DNA of 38,052 nucleotides from an uncultured Collinsella sp. (GTDB lineage Bacteria; Actinomycetota; Coriobacteriia; Coriobacteriales; Coriobacteriaceae): assembly GCA_902494585.1 (NCBI GenBank), contig CABUUD010000009.1:1-38052 (forward strand), written 5' to 3'. Both the position numbers and the translations under genes were made by a program. The notes beneath the pieces were generated by a model. The model made no database searches, was not told the DNA's origin, and worked only from the letters and a program-made list of their open reading frames with translations. Of the stretch, positions 24,059 through 32,506 are shown one piece after another (positions within the stretch are counted from its first letter, which is position 1; each line of letters starts with the position of its first letter).

Positions 24059-26485
24059 ATGGAATCGTTGTACCGAAAGTATCGCCCGCTCACCTTCGAC
24101 TCCGTGGTGGGCCAGCAGCATATCGTCTCGACGCTCGAGCACGCCATCACCGAGGGACGCCTGTCCCACGCGTACCTGTTCTGCGGACCGCGCGGCACGG
24201 GCAAGACCACCATGGCGCGCATTCTGGCCAAGGCACTGCTGTGCCGCAATGCCGAGGCGGCGCGCGCCGAGGGTGCAAGCGGCTGCATGCCCGACGGTAC
24301 TTGCGAGGAGTGCGAGCTCATTGCCGAGGGCAACCACCCGGATGTCTACGAGCTCGATGCCGCAAGCCGCACGGGCGTGGACAATGTGCGCGAGGAGATC
24401 ATCAACTCCGTCAACTTTGCCCCGGTGCGCGGCAAGTACAAGATCTATATCATCGACGAGGTCCACATGCTCACGACGGCGGCGTTCAACGCGCTGCTCA
24501 AGACGCTTGAGGAGCCGCCGGCGCACGTGATCTTTGTGCTGTGCACCACCGACCCGCAAAAGATTCTGGAGACCATCCTCTCGCGCTGCCAGCGTTTCGA
24601 TTTCCATCGCATCGGCAACGAGGATATCGAGCACCGCCTGGCATACGTGTGCGAGCAGGAGGGCTTCGATTACGACGATGAGGCGCTGGCTATCGTGGCG
24701 CGCCATGCCAAGGGCGGCATGCGCGACGCGTTGTCCACGCTGGAGCAGCTGAGCGTCTTTGGCAACGGTTCTGTGCATGCGGACGACGCCCGCTCTCTTT
24801 TAGGCGAGGTTTCGGACCAGATTCTGGGCGAGTTTTCCCGCGCCATTGCCGATCGCGATGTTGCCGAGCTCTATGGACTGATCCGTACGCAGGTCGAGGA
24901 AGGAAACGACCTGCTGGAGCTGACGCGCGACCTGGTGGCGCACGTGCGTGACGTGTACGTTGCCTGCGTTGCCGGTGCTCGTGCCGAGCTGTTTGAGGGC
25001 GGCTCCGAGCAGGCCGAGGCGCTTGCTGCCGAGGCCGCTGCCTTTGGCGAGCATCCTGCCGACCGCCTGGCCCGTGTGCTGACGGTGCTCGACGATGCCG
25101 CACTGGAGATGAGGGGCGCGAGCGACGTGCGCCTGGTGCTCGAGATTGCCTGCACGCGTCTGGCGCGTCCCGAGGCCGATTTAACGATTGAGGCATTGGC
25201 CGAGCGCGTGGCACGCCTGGAGGCCATGGTTGCCAACGGCGCCGTGCCGGCGAGCGTGGCTGCTGCTCAGGCCGCCGCGCCTGCAGCATCCGTACCCGCT
25301 GCTGCCCAACAGCCGACGCTCATTTCGGGCGCTCGTGCTGCCGCTCCGGCGGCATCCGATGCCCCTGCTGCTACGTCCGCGCGCCAGGGTGGCATGCCTT
25401 GGGACCGTGGTGCTGCCGCTCCGGCGGCTCAGCCTGCACCCGTGTCAGCTTCCAAGCCTGCAGCGCCTGCACCTCAGCCTGCGCCGGCTCCGACGCCTCA
25501 GCCCCAGTCCAACAATGCCGCCCAGGTTGCTGCCGCCGGCGCCGCCGAGACCCCCGCGGTCGAGGACGCCGGCGAGCTGCAGCGCAAATGGGCCGAGGTC
25601 GTCGAGCGCGTCAAGGCGCGTCAGGCTTCCTACGCAGGGCTTTTGCTCAACGCCCGCGCCACGGCCGACGACGGCTCCAAGCTCACGGTCTCGTTCCCCG
25701 CGGGTTCGACTTTTGCCATTAAGATGCTCGGTCGCGCCGATACGCAGTCGGTGGTCCTACCGACGGTCTGCGCGGTCTTCGGTCGTCGTACCGTCGACTA
25801 TGTCCTGGATGGGGGTGGCACGCCGGCTCCTCAACATGAGGAGCATTCTCCATCTGCACGGGCTGCGGCATCTGCGGACCCGCAACCCGTGTCCTCGGCG
25901 GCCCCTGTATCCTCGAGCGCCAGCGCGCCGCAGCAGCAAGCGGCACCGGTAACGGCATCGACCTCGTCGGCGCCTAAGCCCGCGGCGCCCAAACCGGCTG
26001 CTCCGACACCCGCGCCCAAGCCCGTCTCGCCCGCGCCCAAGTCGTCTGACCTGGGCAAAGCCCCCTGGCTACGCTCCGACAACCCCGCCGGTGCTCCTGC
26101 CACGGGTAAGCTCCCGACCGAGCCCGCACCCCGTGCGCCCGAGCGCTCGGCTGCCCCCAAAGCTCAGCCTGTCGCGCAGTCCGCGCCGTGGGAATCCGAG
26201 CAGGTGCCCTACGACGACGCTATGGTCGGCGGCTTCGCTGGCGATGCGAGCGGGGACGATCTGCCTCCGTTCGACGTGCCGGGTGCGACGCCCGCGCCCA
26301 AGTCCGCTGTAGCTGCCCCCAAAGAGGAGGACGCTCCTGCAGCTCCCTGGGAGTCCAACCCCGGCGCCGGCAGCCCCTTCGGCCACCAGGGCGCAGCCCC
26401 GAGCATCCCGCAGACCGAGGACGAGGCCAAAGACCTCATCCGCAGCGTCTTCGGTCAGGCCACCATCTTCAAACCGGTGGAGTAG
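24059..26485 (+). CDS. dnaX: DNA polymerase III subunit gamma/tau
   Basis: An 808-residue clamp-loader ATPase. It begins MESLYRKYRPLTFDSVVGQ with Walker A GPRGTGKT at 43-50, zinc cysteines at about 62, 76, 82 and 85, DEVHML at 133-138 and an SRC motif (LSRCQRFDF) near 180. Domain III extends to about 370. The rest is a long Ala/Pro-rich, tau-like extension containing one ordered block (ELQRKWAEVVERVKARQASY, near 505) and ending DLIRSVFGQATIFKPVE. Such extensions are usual in high-GC actinobacteria. ATG 24059 has GGGGGAG upstream; an upstream open frame exists but lacks the conserved start. No internal frameshift signal for a short gamma form was identified. Confidence 0.95.
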   Translation: MESLYRKYRPLTFDSVVGQQHIVSTLEHAITEGRLSHAYLFCGPRGTGKTTMARILAKALLCRNAEAARAEGASGCMPDGTCEECELIAEGNHPDVYELDAASRTGVDNVREEIINSVNFAPVRGKYKIYIIDEVHMLTTAAFNALLKTLEEPPAHVIFVLCTTDPQKILETILSRCQRFDFHRIGNEDIEHRLAYVCEQEGFDYDDEALAIVARHAKGGMRDALSTLEQLSVFGNGSVHADDARSLLGEVSDQILGEFSRAIADRDVAELYGLIRTQVEEGNDLLELTRDLVAHVRDVYVACVAGARAELFEGGSEQAEALAAEAAAFGEHPADRLARVLTVLDDAALEMRGASDVRLVLEIACTRLARPEADLTIEALAERVARLEAMVANGAVPASVAAAQAAAPAASVPAAAQQPTLISGARAAAPAASDAPAATSARQGGMPWDRGAAAPAAQPAPVSASKPAAPAPQPAPAPTPQPQSNNAAQVAAAGAAETPAVEDAGELQRKWAEVVERVKARQASYAGLLLNARATADDGSKLTVSFPAGSTFAIKMLGRADTQSVVLPTVCAVFGRRTVDYVLDGGGTPAPQHEEHSPSARAAASADPQPVSSAAPVSSSASAPQQQAAPVTASTSSAPKPAAPKPAAPTPAPKPVSPAPKSSDLGKAPWLRSDNPAGAPATGKLPTEPAPRAPERSAAPKAQPVAQSAPWESEQVPYDDAMVGGFAGDASGDDLPPFDVPGATPAPKSAVAAPKEEDAPAAPWESNPGAGSPFGHQGAAPSIPQTEDEAKDLIRSVFGQATIFKPVE

Positions 26486-26506
26486 CCGTACGGGCGGGTA
26501 TACTGC

Positions 26507-26980
26507 TCAAGAAGAGAACCCCTTGCCCGGGCGCATTTGTATTTCGGACATGTGTAGTGTGGTGCCGCGTATGTCGCATTTGAGCAGACAGGTGCGTGAC
26601 GGTCGGCCTAGGATGCTGAGGTCGATACGATACGTCGCATGGCTGTCCGTGTACTCGACTTGCTCGGCGTTAATGGTTGCTCCGATTGCCAAATAAACGC
26701 CTAGCTCGGCATCGACAATCTTGAAGTCCTTTATCTTGACCTTGAACTCTTGATAGAGGGACGGGCTGTTGTAGTAGACGGTTCGGGTTCCGTCGGTGCA
26801 CTCATCGGTCGTCTCCCATTTGACGACGGGCTGGTCCGAGCTGGCTATCAGCAGTTCTGCTCCAAAAGCTATGGCATGGGTGATGACAACCAGCAATGCC
26901 CAGCCGACAAAGAGATAGAGAACCACATATGCAACGGGGTGTTTTGAGCGGATGTTTTGGAGCGCGTTGGGGGCATTCAT
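26507..26980 (-). CDS. Small membrane-anchored protein, unknown
   Basis: A 157-residue protein I do not recognise. An N-terminal transmembrane helix (about 17-42, VAYVVLYLFVGWALLVVITH) is followed by an extracellular domain of about 115 residues predicted beta-rich (KVKIKDFKIVDAELGVYLAI, YRIDLSILG), with three cysteines. ATG 26980 has GGAGG six bases upstream, which supports real translation. It runs against dnaX and ybaB and sits between them, interrupting the common dnaX-ybaB-recR arrangement. A possible -10 (TATAAT, minus strand, 27022-27017) lies upstream. Confidence 0.7.
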   Translation of the reverse strand: MNAPNALQNIRSKHPVAYVVLYLFVGWALLVVITHAIAFGAELLIASSDQPVVKWETTDECTDGTRTVYYNSPSLYQEFKVKIKDFKIVDAELGVYLAIGATINAEQVEYTDSHATYRIDLSILGRPSRTCLLKCDIRGTTLHMSEIQMRPGKGFSS

Positions 26981-27320
26981 GGGGCACCTCCAAATTACTA
27001 TCTATGGCAATCAAATTATACCCCGCTGCCATGCGCGTCACCGTGAGCAACGGATCGGCATGCAGGTCTTTAGCGGTGCACATGAAATGTCGGATTCCGG
27101 CTCTACAAGATTTAGCTTTCAATATTATGCAGATGCGAATTATTCAACTTTGCATAATCTTCGGGTGCGGCTTGCACTCCAGGACATGTATATCGACTGA
27201 GGTAGCGTGACTGCCCCGCTTGCTGGCCGCGCGCCGTGGTACGATTTTTGAGTTTGAAAGCCCCGCCGCGTCCCGGCTGCCCTTGCAGCTCGGCGTGCGG
27301 CCGCACGTAAAGGAGCCATC
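26981..27320. other. Divergent intergenic region before ybaB
   Basis: No gene with a credible start was seen. The left half is AT-rich. A minus-strand TATAAT lies at 27017-27022. For ybaB an extended -10 TGGTACGAT is at 27237-27245. The leader contains a GC-rich hairpin (GGCTGC and GCAGCT near 27278-27294). AAAGGAG serves the ybaB ATG. Confidence 0.45.
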
Positions 27321-27641
27321 ATGGCCGGTATGAACATGCAGCAGATGATGAAGCAGGCCCGCAAGATGCAGGAGCAGCTTGCCGCCGCGCAGGAGAACCT
27401 CAAGTCCCAGACCGTCGACGCCTCTGCCGGCGGCGGCATGGTCAAGGTGACCGTTAACGGCGAGATGGAGCTCGTCAACCTCACCATCGATCCCGATGCC
27501 CTCGATCCCGAGGACGTCGATATGCTGCAGGACATGATTATGGCTGCCGTCAACGAGGCCGTCCGCGGCGTCAACGAGCTCGCCAACAAGCAGATGGGCG
27601 CCATCACCGGCGGCCTCAACATCCCGGGCATGCCGTTCTAA
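27321..27641 (+). CDS. ybaB: YbaB/EbfC family nucleoid-associated protein
   Basis: A 106-residue DNA-binding protein of the usual family length. The N-terminal helix NMQQMMKQARKMQEQLAAAQ and the conserved core VKVTVNGEMELVNLTIDPDALDPEDV followed by DMLQDMIMAAVNEA are diagnostic. The family binds DNA as a dimer and is nearly always next to recR, as here, where recR begins 16 bases downstream. ATG 27321 has AAAGGAG upstream. Confidence 0.95.
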   Translation: MAGMNMQQMMKQARKMQEQLAAAQENLKSQTVDASAGGGMVKVTVNGEMELVNLTIDPDALDPEDVDMLQDMIMAAVNEAVRGVNELANKQMGAITGGLNIPGMPF

Positions 27642-27656
27642 GACACGCATATATAT

Positions 27657-28253
27657 ATGAGTGCGAATCACAGTCTGCAAAAACTGCTCGATGAGCTGGG
27701 CCGTCTGCCGGGCATTGGTCCCAAGTCGGCCCAGCGCATCGCCTATTACCTGTTGGAGGCCGACGCCGAGGAGGCGCGCCGCCTGGCCGAGGCCATCCTG
27801 GAGGTCAAGCAGGAGGTCCACTTTTGCAGCCGTTGCTTTAACTACGCCACGGCCGACGAGTGCTCCATCTGCCAGGACCCGATGCGCGATACCACTCGCA
27901 TTTGTGTGGTGGGCGAGCCGCGCGACGTCCAGGCAATCGAGCGCACGGGCAGCTACCATGGCCTGTACCATGTGCTGGGCGGCGTGATCAGTCCCATGGA
28001 CAAGATTGGTCCCGAGCAGTTGCACATCCGCGAGCTGCTGGCGCGTCTGGGCCACGAGGATATCCATGAGGTCATCATCGCCACCAACCCCAACATCGAG
28101 GGCGAGACCACGGCGAGCTACCTGGCCCGCACTATCAAGCCGTTGGGCGTCGAGGTGTCGCGTCTGGCAAGCGGCCTTCCCGTGGGCGGCGACCTGGAGT
28201 ATGCCGACGAGCTTACGCTTGGCCGCGCCATCGAGGCCCGTCGCGCGATTTAG
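27657..28253 (+). CDS. recR: Recombination mediator protein RecR
   Basis: A 198-residue RecR, the full family length. The N-terminal helix-hairpin-helix (LGRLPGIGPKSAQRIAYYLL) is followed by the four-cysteine zinc finger CSRCFNYATADECSIC at about 57-72. The Toprim domain begins ICVVGEPRDVQAIERTG and includes TNPNIEGE, and the C-terminus has RLASGLPVGGDLEYADE. With RecF/RecO it loads RecA at gaps. The ATG at 27657 is within an ATATATATG run and lacks a clear ribosome site, so it may depend on translation coupled to ybaB. Confidence 0.95.
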   Translation: MSANHSLQKLLDELGRLPGIGPKSAQRIAYYLLEADAEEARRLAEAILEVKQEVHFCSRCFNYATADECSICQDPMRDTTRICVVGEPRDVQAIERTGSYHGLYHVLGGVISPMDKIGPEQLHIRELLARLGHEDIHEVIIATNPNIEGETTASYLARTIKPLGVEVSRLASGLPVGGDLEYADELTLGRAIEARRAI

Positions 28254-28405
28254 GTGGCGAGCCTGCTCCTGCCGTATGTTTTCCTCGCGACGCACGGGGT
28301 AGTCATAATTTCCCTGTGCGACTGTAAGTTTGTTGTGCAACAAAGATGCTTTGTATCCGCTTATCGCATGGATGCTTCCACTCGCATCCTTAATTTGCTC
28401 ATTCG

Positions 28406-28434
28406 TTGCGCAACCTTTTGGGTTCGCTGATACA
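28406..28434 (+). promoter_or_regulatory. Promoter of the anchored protein/kinase/FHA unit
   Basis: TTGCGC (28406-28411) and GATACA (28429-28434) are separated by 17 bases, predicting a transcript start near 28441. A terminator-like hairpin begins about 18 bases later. Confidence 0.55.
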
Positions 28435-28458
28435 CTCAAATATGGATTCGAATGAATG

Positions 28459-28484
28459 CGCCGCTCCCGAGCGGCGTGTTTTTG
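28459..28484 (+). terminator. Possible leader attenuator
   Basis: CGCCGCT (28459-28465) pairs with AGCGGCG (28470-28476) around a four-base loop and is followed by TGTTTTTG, ahead of the GGAGGAG ribosome site. It has the form of an intrinsic terminator inside the 5' leader of the next gene. Confidence 0.5.
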
Positions 28485-28498
28485 TTGGAGGAGAACGC

Positions 28499-29404
28499 AT
28501 GCGGCCCGGTGGCACTCAGACAAAGCGCGGCGCCGCGGTGCGCATGCGACGCCGACTGGGCTTGGCGCCGCGGGCGTACGCACTGCTATCGTGCTCGCTG
28601 GTGCTGGTCATAGCTGGCGTTTCTGCCTATGGCATGACCGTGCCGTCCATGATGCAGGCGCATGCCGCACGCGAACCGCGCGTGGGGCATGAGGTCAAAA
28701 GTGATCTGGGCACCACGACTGGATATGCTTGGGCAAGTGTGGTCGCGCATATTGTGTTTGGCACCGACGATGCGGACGGCGCCGAGGCCCCGGACAACGA
28801 AGTCACGCTTGCCAATGGCAAAACCATCGTGCTCACCAACACCAAGATCATCGATCGGTTGTCCAACAATAGCGTGGCGGCAACGGTGAATAAGGTCGAG
28901 CAGCAGAAGGAGCAGGACGCCCAGCAGTCCGGAAAGCCCGGTAGCTCGGATAATTCTGGCTCCGGCTCGGATTCATCGAGTTCGGGCGGCGGCTCTGGGT
29001 CGGGTTCCTCTACCGGAGGGTCTGGAAACGGCGGCTCGACGGGCGGCAACACTGACAACGATGCAAACTCCGGTGGCCTTTCCGCTGCTGAGGAAGAGAG
29101 CATTCACAGTTGGCTTGTGACCAAGTACAACATGCTCGACGGCTATGTTTCTCGTGCCAATGATGTGGTCTCGACCTATAACTCTACGGGAGATCCTAGG
29201 CCGTGCGACAGCCTGGTCGGGGAGATGTTTGTCATTCGAGCCGAGTTCGGTCGTCAGACATTCTCGCCCCGGTCAAAGTGGTATCAGCAGTATGCCAATC
29301 TGTGGGGCTGTTATACCAACCTATGTCAATGGGTCGGCCATTACGGCGATGATGACGTCGCGCTCGGTAACTTCAACAATAACGTGGCGGCGCTTGCCCT
29401 ATGA
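28499..29404 (+). CDS. Membrane-anchored extracellular protein, unknown
   Basis: A 301-residue protein not matching a family I know. A basic N-terminus (RMRRRLGLAPR) precedes a transmembrane or uncleaved signal helix (about 26-46, ALLSCSLVLVIAGVSAYG). A mixed region follows, then a Ser/Gly-rich linker (about 140-190). The C-terminal domain of about 100 residues (EESIHSWLVTKYNMLDGYVS to the end) has three cysteines and is probably helical. The start is ATG 28499, eight bases after GGAGGAG; an ATG at 28442 in the same frame has no ribosome site. Its stop overlaps the kinase start (ATGA at 29401), so the two proteins are made together; it may be the kinase's sensor or extracellular partner. Confidence 0.75.
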   Translation: MRPGGTQTKRGAAVRMRRRLGLAPRAYALLSCSLVLVIAGVSAYGMTVPSMMQAHAAREPRVGHEVKSDLGTTTGYAWASVVAHIVFGTDDADGAEAPDNEVTLANGKTIVLTNTKIIDRLSNNSVAATVNKVEQQKEQDAQQSGKPGSSDNSGSGSDSSSSGGGSGSGSSTGGSGNGGSTGGNTDNDANSGGLSAAEEESIHSWLVTKYNMLDGYVSRANDVVSTYNSTGDPRPCDSLVGEMFVIRAEFGRQTFSPRSKWYQQYANLWGCYTNLCQWVGHYGDDDVALGNFNNNVAALAL

Positions 29405-31245
29405 TGACCGATCTTGCATCCACCACACCACAATCGCTCGGTCGCGATCCCATGGTCGGCCTGCGCCTTGCGCGTGTCGACGGGTTTGAGCCGGCCATTG
29501 CGCTCGGTCAGGACGAACTGCCTGCCTATCTGCGTCGTTTTACGATGCTGTTTGCCGACGATGCCACCATACGCCGTGGCGGTATCGGCCGCGTGACGCG
29601 TGCCGTCAACGCCCAAGGCGAGGCCGTGGCACTCAAGCAGCTCATCTTGCCGGCGCGCGATGAGTTCGACGACGATGCCGCTCACGAGGCGCTGGTCGCC
29701 AAGTTCAAGGCAGCGTTTCGCGAGGAATACGAATGCCATCGCGCCCTTTCGGGCCTCAAGGGCTTTCCCCGCCTCTATGGCTGGGGCGAGGTCGACGGTG
29801 TGCCTGCAATTGTCATGGAATGGGTCGAGGGCGAGACGCTTGCCCGCTTGCGTTCGCGACTTGCCGTGGACGATGCCGGACGCCTGTCGCCGCTTGTGGC
29901 GGCGCGTCTGGGTCGCGACCTGTTCGATCTGCTCTGCCGCATGAGCTTGGTAGGCGAGGGGTTCGTCCATCGCGATATCTCGCCCGCTAATATTATGGTG
30001 CGCACGGCGCGCCTGCCGCTCGACCGACAGCTTGCCGAAGGCACCTTCGACCTGTGCTTGATCGACTTTGGCTCGTCGCTGGCGCTCGAGCCCGCCTCTG
30101 CGGTGGCCGGCACCGGCGGCAAGGCGTCGTTTACGGAGCGTTATGCCACGCTGCGTCGCGCGACGGTTGCCTACGCCCCGCCCGAGATGCTCACCGACGA
30201 TATCCCCGACCTGCGTGCTTTGCGTATGTCGCCGGCGATTGACGTCTATGCCGCGGCAAGCACGGTTTACGAGCTCATTGCCGGCGTCGCGCCATACGAA
30301 GCCGCGCCGAGCACTTCGGGCGCCTCGGGTTCGCGCAAAAGGACGCGCGACATCGCGAGCCCCTACCGTCTTAAGATGGACACGCGGCCCGACTATCCCA
30401 TTGGTGCCCATGCGCCCGGTTGCGATTTGACTCAGCTGCTTCGTCGTGAGCCCGATGTGGCGCTCGCCGCGGTCGAGCAGGCCCAGCAGCTAGGGCTTGA
30501 GCCGGATTCCGAAGAGCTACGCGATGCGCTGGCGTTTGTCGATGCCCAGCTGTTCGACGTGGTGATGGCCTGTCTGTCCAGCCATCAAAAAAATCGTCCC
30601 GAGCCGGCGGCGGTCGAGGCGGCGCTCTCGGCGTTTTGTGACCACTATGCGCAAAATGTCGGTCGTTCGCTCCGCGGCGAGCCGCTCACGCCGTGCCCCA
30701 TGGATGCGTCCGGCCGCGCGGTTCGTCGCGCGCTGATGGTCGGCGCGACGGTCGCCTGTGGCGTGGTTTGGGCTGTGGTCGTGGTTTCGGCCGCGCTGCT
30801 GGCGTCGGGCGCTCGCGTGACGGCGACTTTGGGATCGCTCGTGTGGTCTGGGTCGCTACCGGGTATTATTGCCGCACTGGCGTTGGCGCTGCCAGGCATA
30901 GCCGGCGTTGCCGCGGGGGCACTTGCGCGCGATCGGCGCTCGGGCTTCCTGCAGGGTGTGCTTGCGCTTTCTGCCTGCGAGGTTCCGGTGCTGGTTGTGG
31001 CTGCATGTAGCGTATTTTCCCAACGCGCCGTGATGGGCGGCCTTGTTGCCGCTCTGGTTGCAACCTATACGCTTACGTGGTTTTTGCTTGCGATGGGCTT
31101 TGCCTTTGAACTTCCCGTTTCGGCACCGCGACGCACAAAAGCCCAGATGGCGACTCCGCTTGCCGGTGGAGCCGCAGCTGCCCGTACTTTTGGCGGACCT
31201 GTCGAAGTATCGTCCGATTCTATTTCTACGACCAAGGAGGCCTAG
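29401..31245 (+). CDS. Ser/Thr protein kinase with C-terminal membrane helices
   Basis: A 614-residue kinase. The catalytic domain (about 40-330) shows RRGGIGRVTRA, a VALKQL lysine, HRDISPANIMV catalytic loop and IDFGSS, so key residues are present. The insert after DFG is long and low in similarity to classic kinases, with YAPPEM marking the activation-segment end. The C-terminal about 180 residues hold four to five transmembrane helices (for example GATVACGVVWAVVVVSAALL). No PASTA or other sensor domain is visible. The start ATG 29401 overlaps the previous stop; ATG 29404 is an alternative. The next gene starts three bases after the stop. This is a second kinase-FHA unit distinct from the division operon. 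Confidence 0.88.
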   Translation: MMTDLASTTPQSLGRDPMVGLRLARVDGFEPAIALGQDELPAYLRRFTMLFADDATIRRGGIGRVTRAVNAQGEAVALKQLILPARDEFDDDAAHEALVAKFKAAFREEYECHRALSGLKGFPRLYGWGEVDGVPAIVMEWVEGETLARLRSRLAVDDAGRLSPLVAARLGRDLFDLLCRMSLVGEGFVHRDISPANIMVRTARLPLDRQLAEGTFDLCLIDFGSSLALEPASAVAGTGGKASFTERYATLRRATVAYAPPEMLTDDIPDLRALRMSPAIDVYAAASTVYELIAGVAPYEAAPSTSGASGSRKRTRDIASPYRLKMDTRPDYPIGAHAPGCDLTQLLRREPDVALAAVEQAQQLGLEPDSEELRDALAFVDAQLFDVVMACLSSHQKNRPEPAAVEAALSAFCDHYAQNVGRSLRGEPLTPCPMDASGRAVRRALMVGATVACGVVWAVVVVSAALLASGARVTATLGSLVWSGSLPGIIAALALALPGIAGVAAGALARDRRSGFLQGVLALSACEVPVLVVAACSVFSQRAVMGGLVAALVATYTLTWFLLAMGFAFELPVSAPRRTKAQMATPLAGGAAAARTFGGPVEVSSDSISTTKEA

Positions 31246-31248
31246 GTC

Positions 31249-32202
31249 ATGGCATCTCAAGTTGAGCTCACCCCATGCGGGGCCATGTTTGACATCTTTA
31301 AGCGCGCGGCGCATCTGAGCCATATCGAGCTGTGCGGCTTGGTGCTTTCGTCCCGTCCGCTCGCCGACGGCCGCAGCCCGCAGAGCCGAGCCGCCGATCG
31401 CTCTTGGGTTTCCCGCTTTATCGTTCGCGCGCCGGTCGGCACGCTTCAGCAGCGCTACTTTGCCGAATACGGTACCTCGGCTGCGCGTATTATGTCGCAA
31501 CTGGCCCTGCGCCAGCGCAATCCCATGGACTCCACGGCTGTGATCAATATGGTGTGCGGTCCTGCAGGTGAACCGATGGTACGCGCGCTCGAAGAGTGCC
31601 ACCAGGACACGAATCTCTATCGCAACGCGCTCGATCGCCTGTCCCAGGCGGCGGAACTCATGCCCGCCGAGCGCGCCGAGGCCGTGCTGGTGCTGTTTGT
31701 CGCCGTCGGTTGTTCGGCGGATGTGCGGTCCTCGGTGAACTATGCCATTGACTATGCGCACGCGACTTGTGGCGGAGGCACTTCCACGCCGCGTTCGCTT
31801 GGGATGTCGCTGACTGCGGGCGAACGCGAACCCGCCCCGGCGCACCCCTTGGGCTTGCTGCGCGTGCAAAACAGTTTTGTCGTGAGCGCCCCGCGCTGGA
31901 TTCAGCCGAGTGAGCAGGGTGTTGAGATTGGCGCGCTGGCCACTGGTGAGGGCGATATTACCGACGTCGGCGACGATGTCTCGGCCCGCCATGCCCATAT
32001 CTGGTGCGATGCTCAAAATATCTGGCACGTCGAGGACTTGTCGTCCACCAACGGAACCGTGGTGGTAAACGGGGCCACGCGCGTCTGCATTCAGGTCGAG
32101 CCCGGCCGTTCCGCCCAACTCAATCCCGGCGACGAGCTCAAGCTCGGCGAATCCACTACCTACGCCATCCTCTTCGGTGCTCTCTGGCCAACCCCTCGAT
32201 AA
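31249..32202 (+). CDS. FHA-domain protein, complete copy
   Basis: A 317-residue protein with an N-terminal domain of about 180 residues of unknown fold (PCGAMFDIFKRAAHLSHIEL, RFIVRAPVGTLQQRYFAEYG) and a C-terminal FHA domain (about 200-310). The FHA pattern is IGALATGEG, VSARHAHI and LSSTNGTVVVNG. The usual GR pair is GA, so a residue that normally helps hold the phosphate loop is missing, while Ser, His and Asn-Gly are kept. It is the third gene of the kinase unit, three bases after the kinase stop. The TAA overlaps the first bases of a half palindrome, which marks the left edge of the island. The 3' third is duplicated at 37539-37916. Confidence 0.88.
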   Translation: MASQVELTPCGAMFDIFKRAAHLSHIELCGLVLSSRPLADGRSPQSRAADRSWVSRFIVRAPVGTLQQRYFAEYGTSAARIMSQLALRQRNPMDSTAVINMVCGPAGEPMVRALEECHQDTNLYRNALDRLSQAAELMPAERAEAVLVLFVAVGCSADVRSSVNYAIDYAHATCGGGTSTPRSLGMSLTAGEREPAPAHPLGLLRVQNSFVVSAPRWIQPSEQGVEIGALATGEGDITDVGDDVSARHAHIWCDAQNIWHVEDLSSTNGTVVVNGATRVCIQVEPGRSAQLNPGDELKLGESTTYAILFGALWPTPR

Positions 32203-32229
32203 GTTGCGGTGAAATAGTTCTTGTTTAAG
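32201..32229. repeat. Truncated REP-like palindrome (half copy 4)
   Basis: AAGTTGCGGTGAAATAGTTC followed by TTGTTTAAG matches one arm of the 8860-8926 copy in reverse orientation, base for base, and then stops abruptly at 32229. The second arm is absent. The break coincides with a fall in GC content. Confidence 0.8.
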
Positions 32230-32506
32230 GCTACGAACAGCAAAAAGGCGACAAAAGGCAAAGGATTTGGTGGGTGTAAAACGAGGTCGTTTGCGGGCGG
32301 ACGCTCCAATCTATTGTGGCAATCGGGCGGTTGAAAAAGATATTTCAACCGCCCCATTGCCAGATTCGTCGGAGGAGATGTCCGATTCCGACTCTCTTGC
32401 AGGAAGAGCTTGAGATCGTATTGGCCCAAGGCAATCTAAAGCAGTCTCATTGGCAAATCTTCGCTCCTGTTGTGTTGAGGTGTAAGGTATCAGTGATTGA
32501 TGTTTT
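32230..32506. other. Island leader region before the ABC exporter
   Basis: No credible gene was seen. It contains a strong 20-bp hairpin (TGGCAATCGGGCGGTTGAAA at 32317-32336 with 32343-32362, one mismatch, six-base loop). An open frame at 32316-32534 has no ribosome site and overlaps the hairpin. No clear promoter for the exporter was found. Confidence 0.5.
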
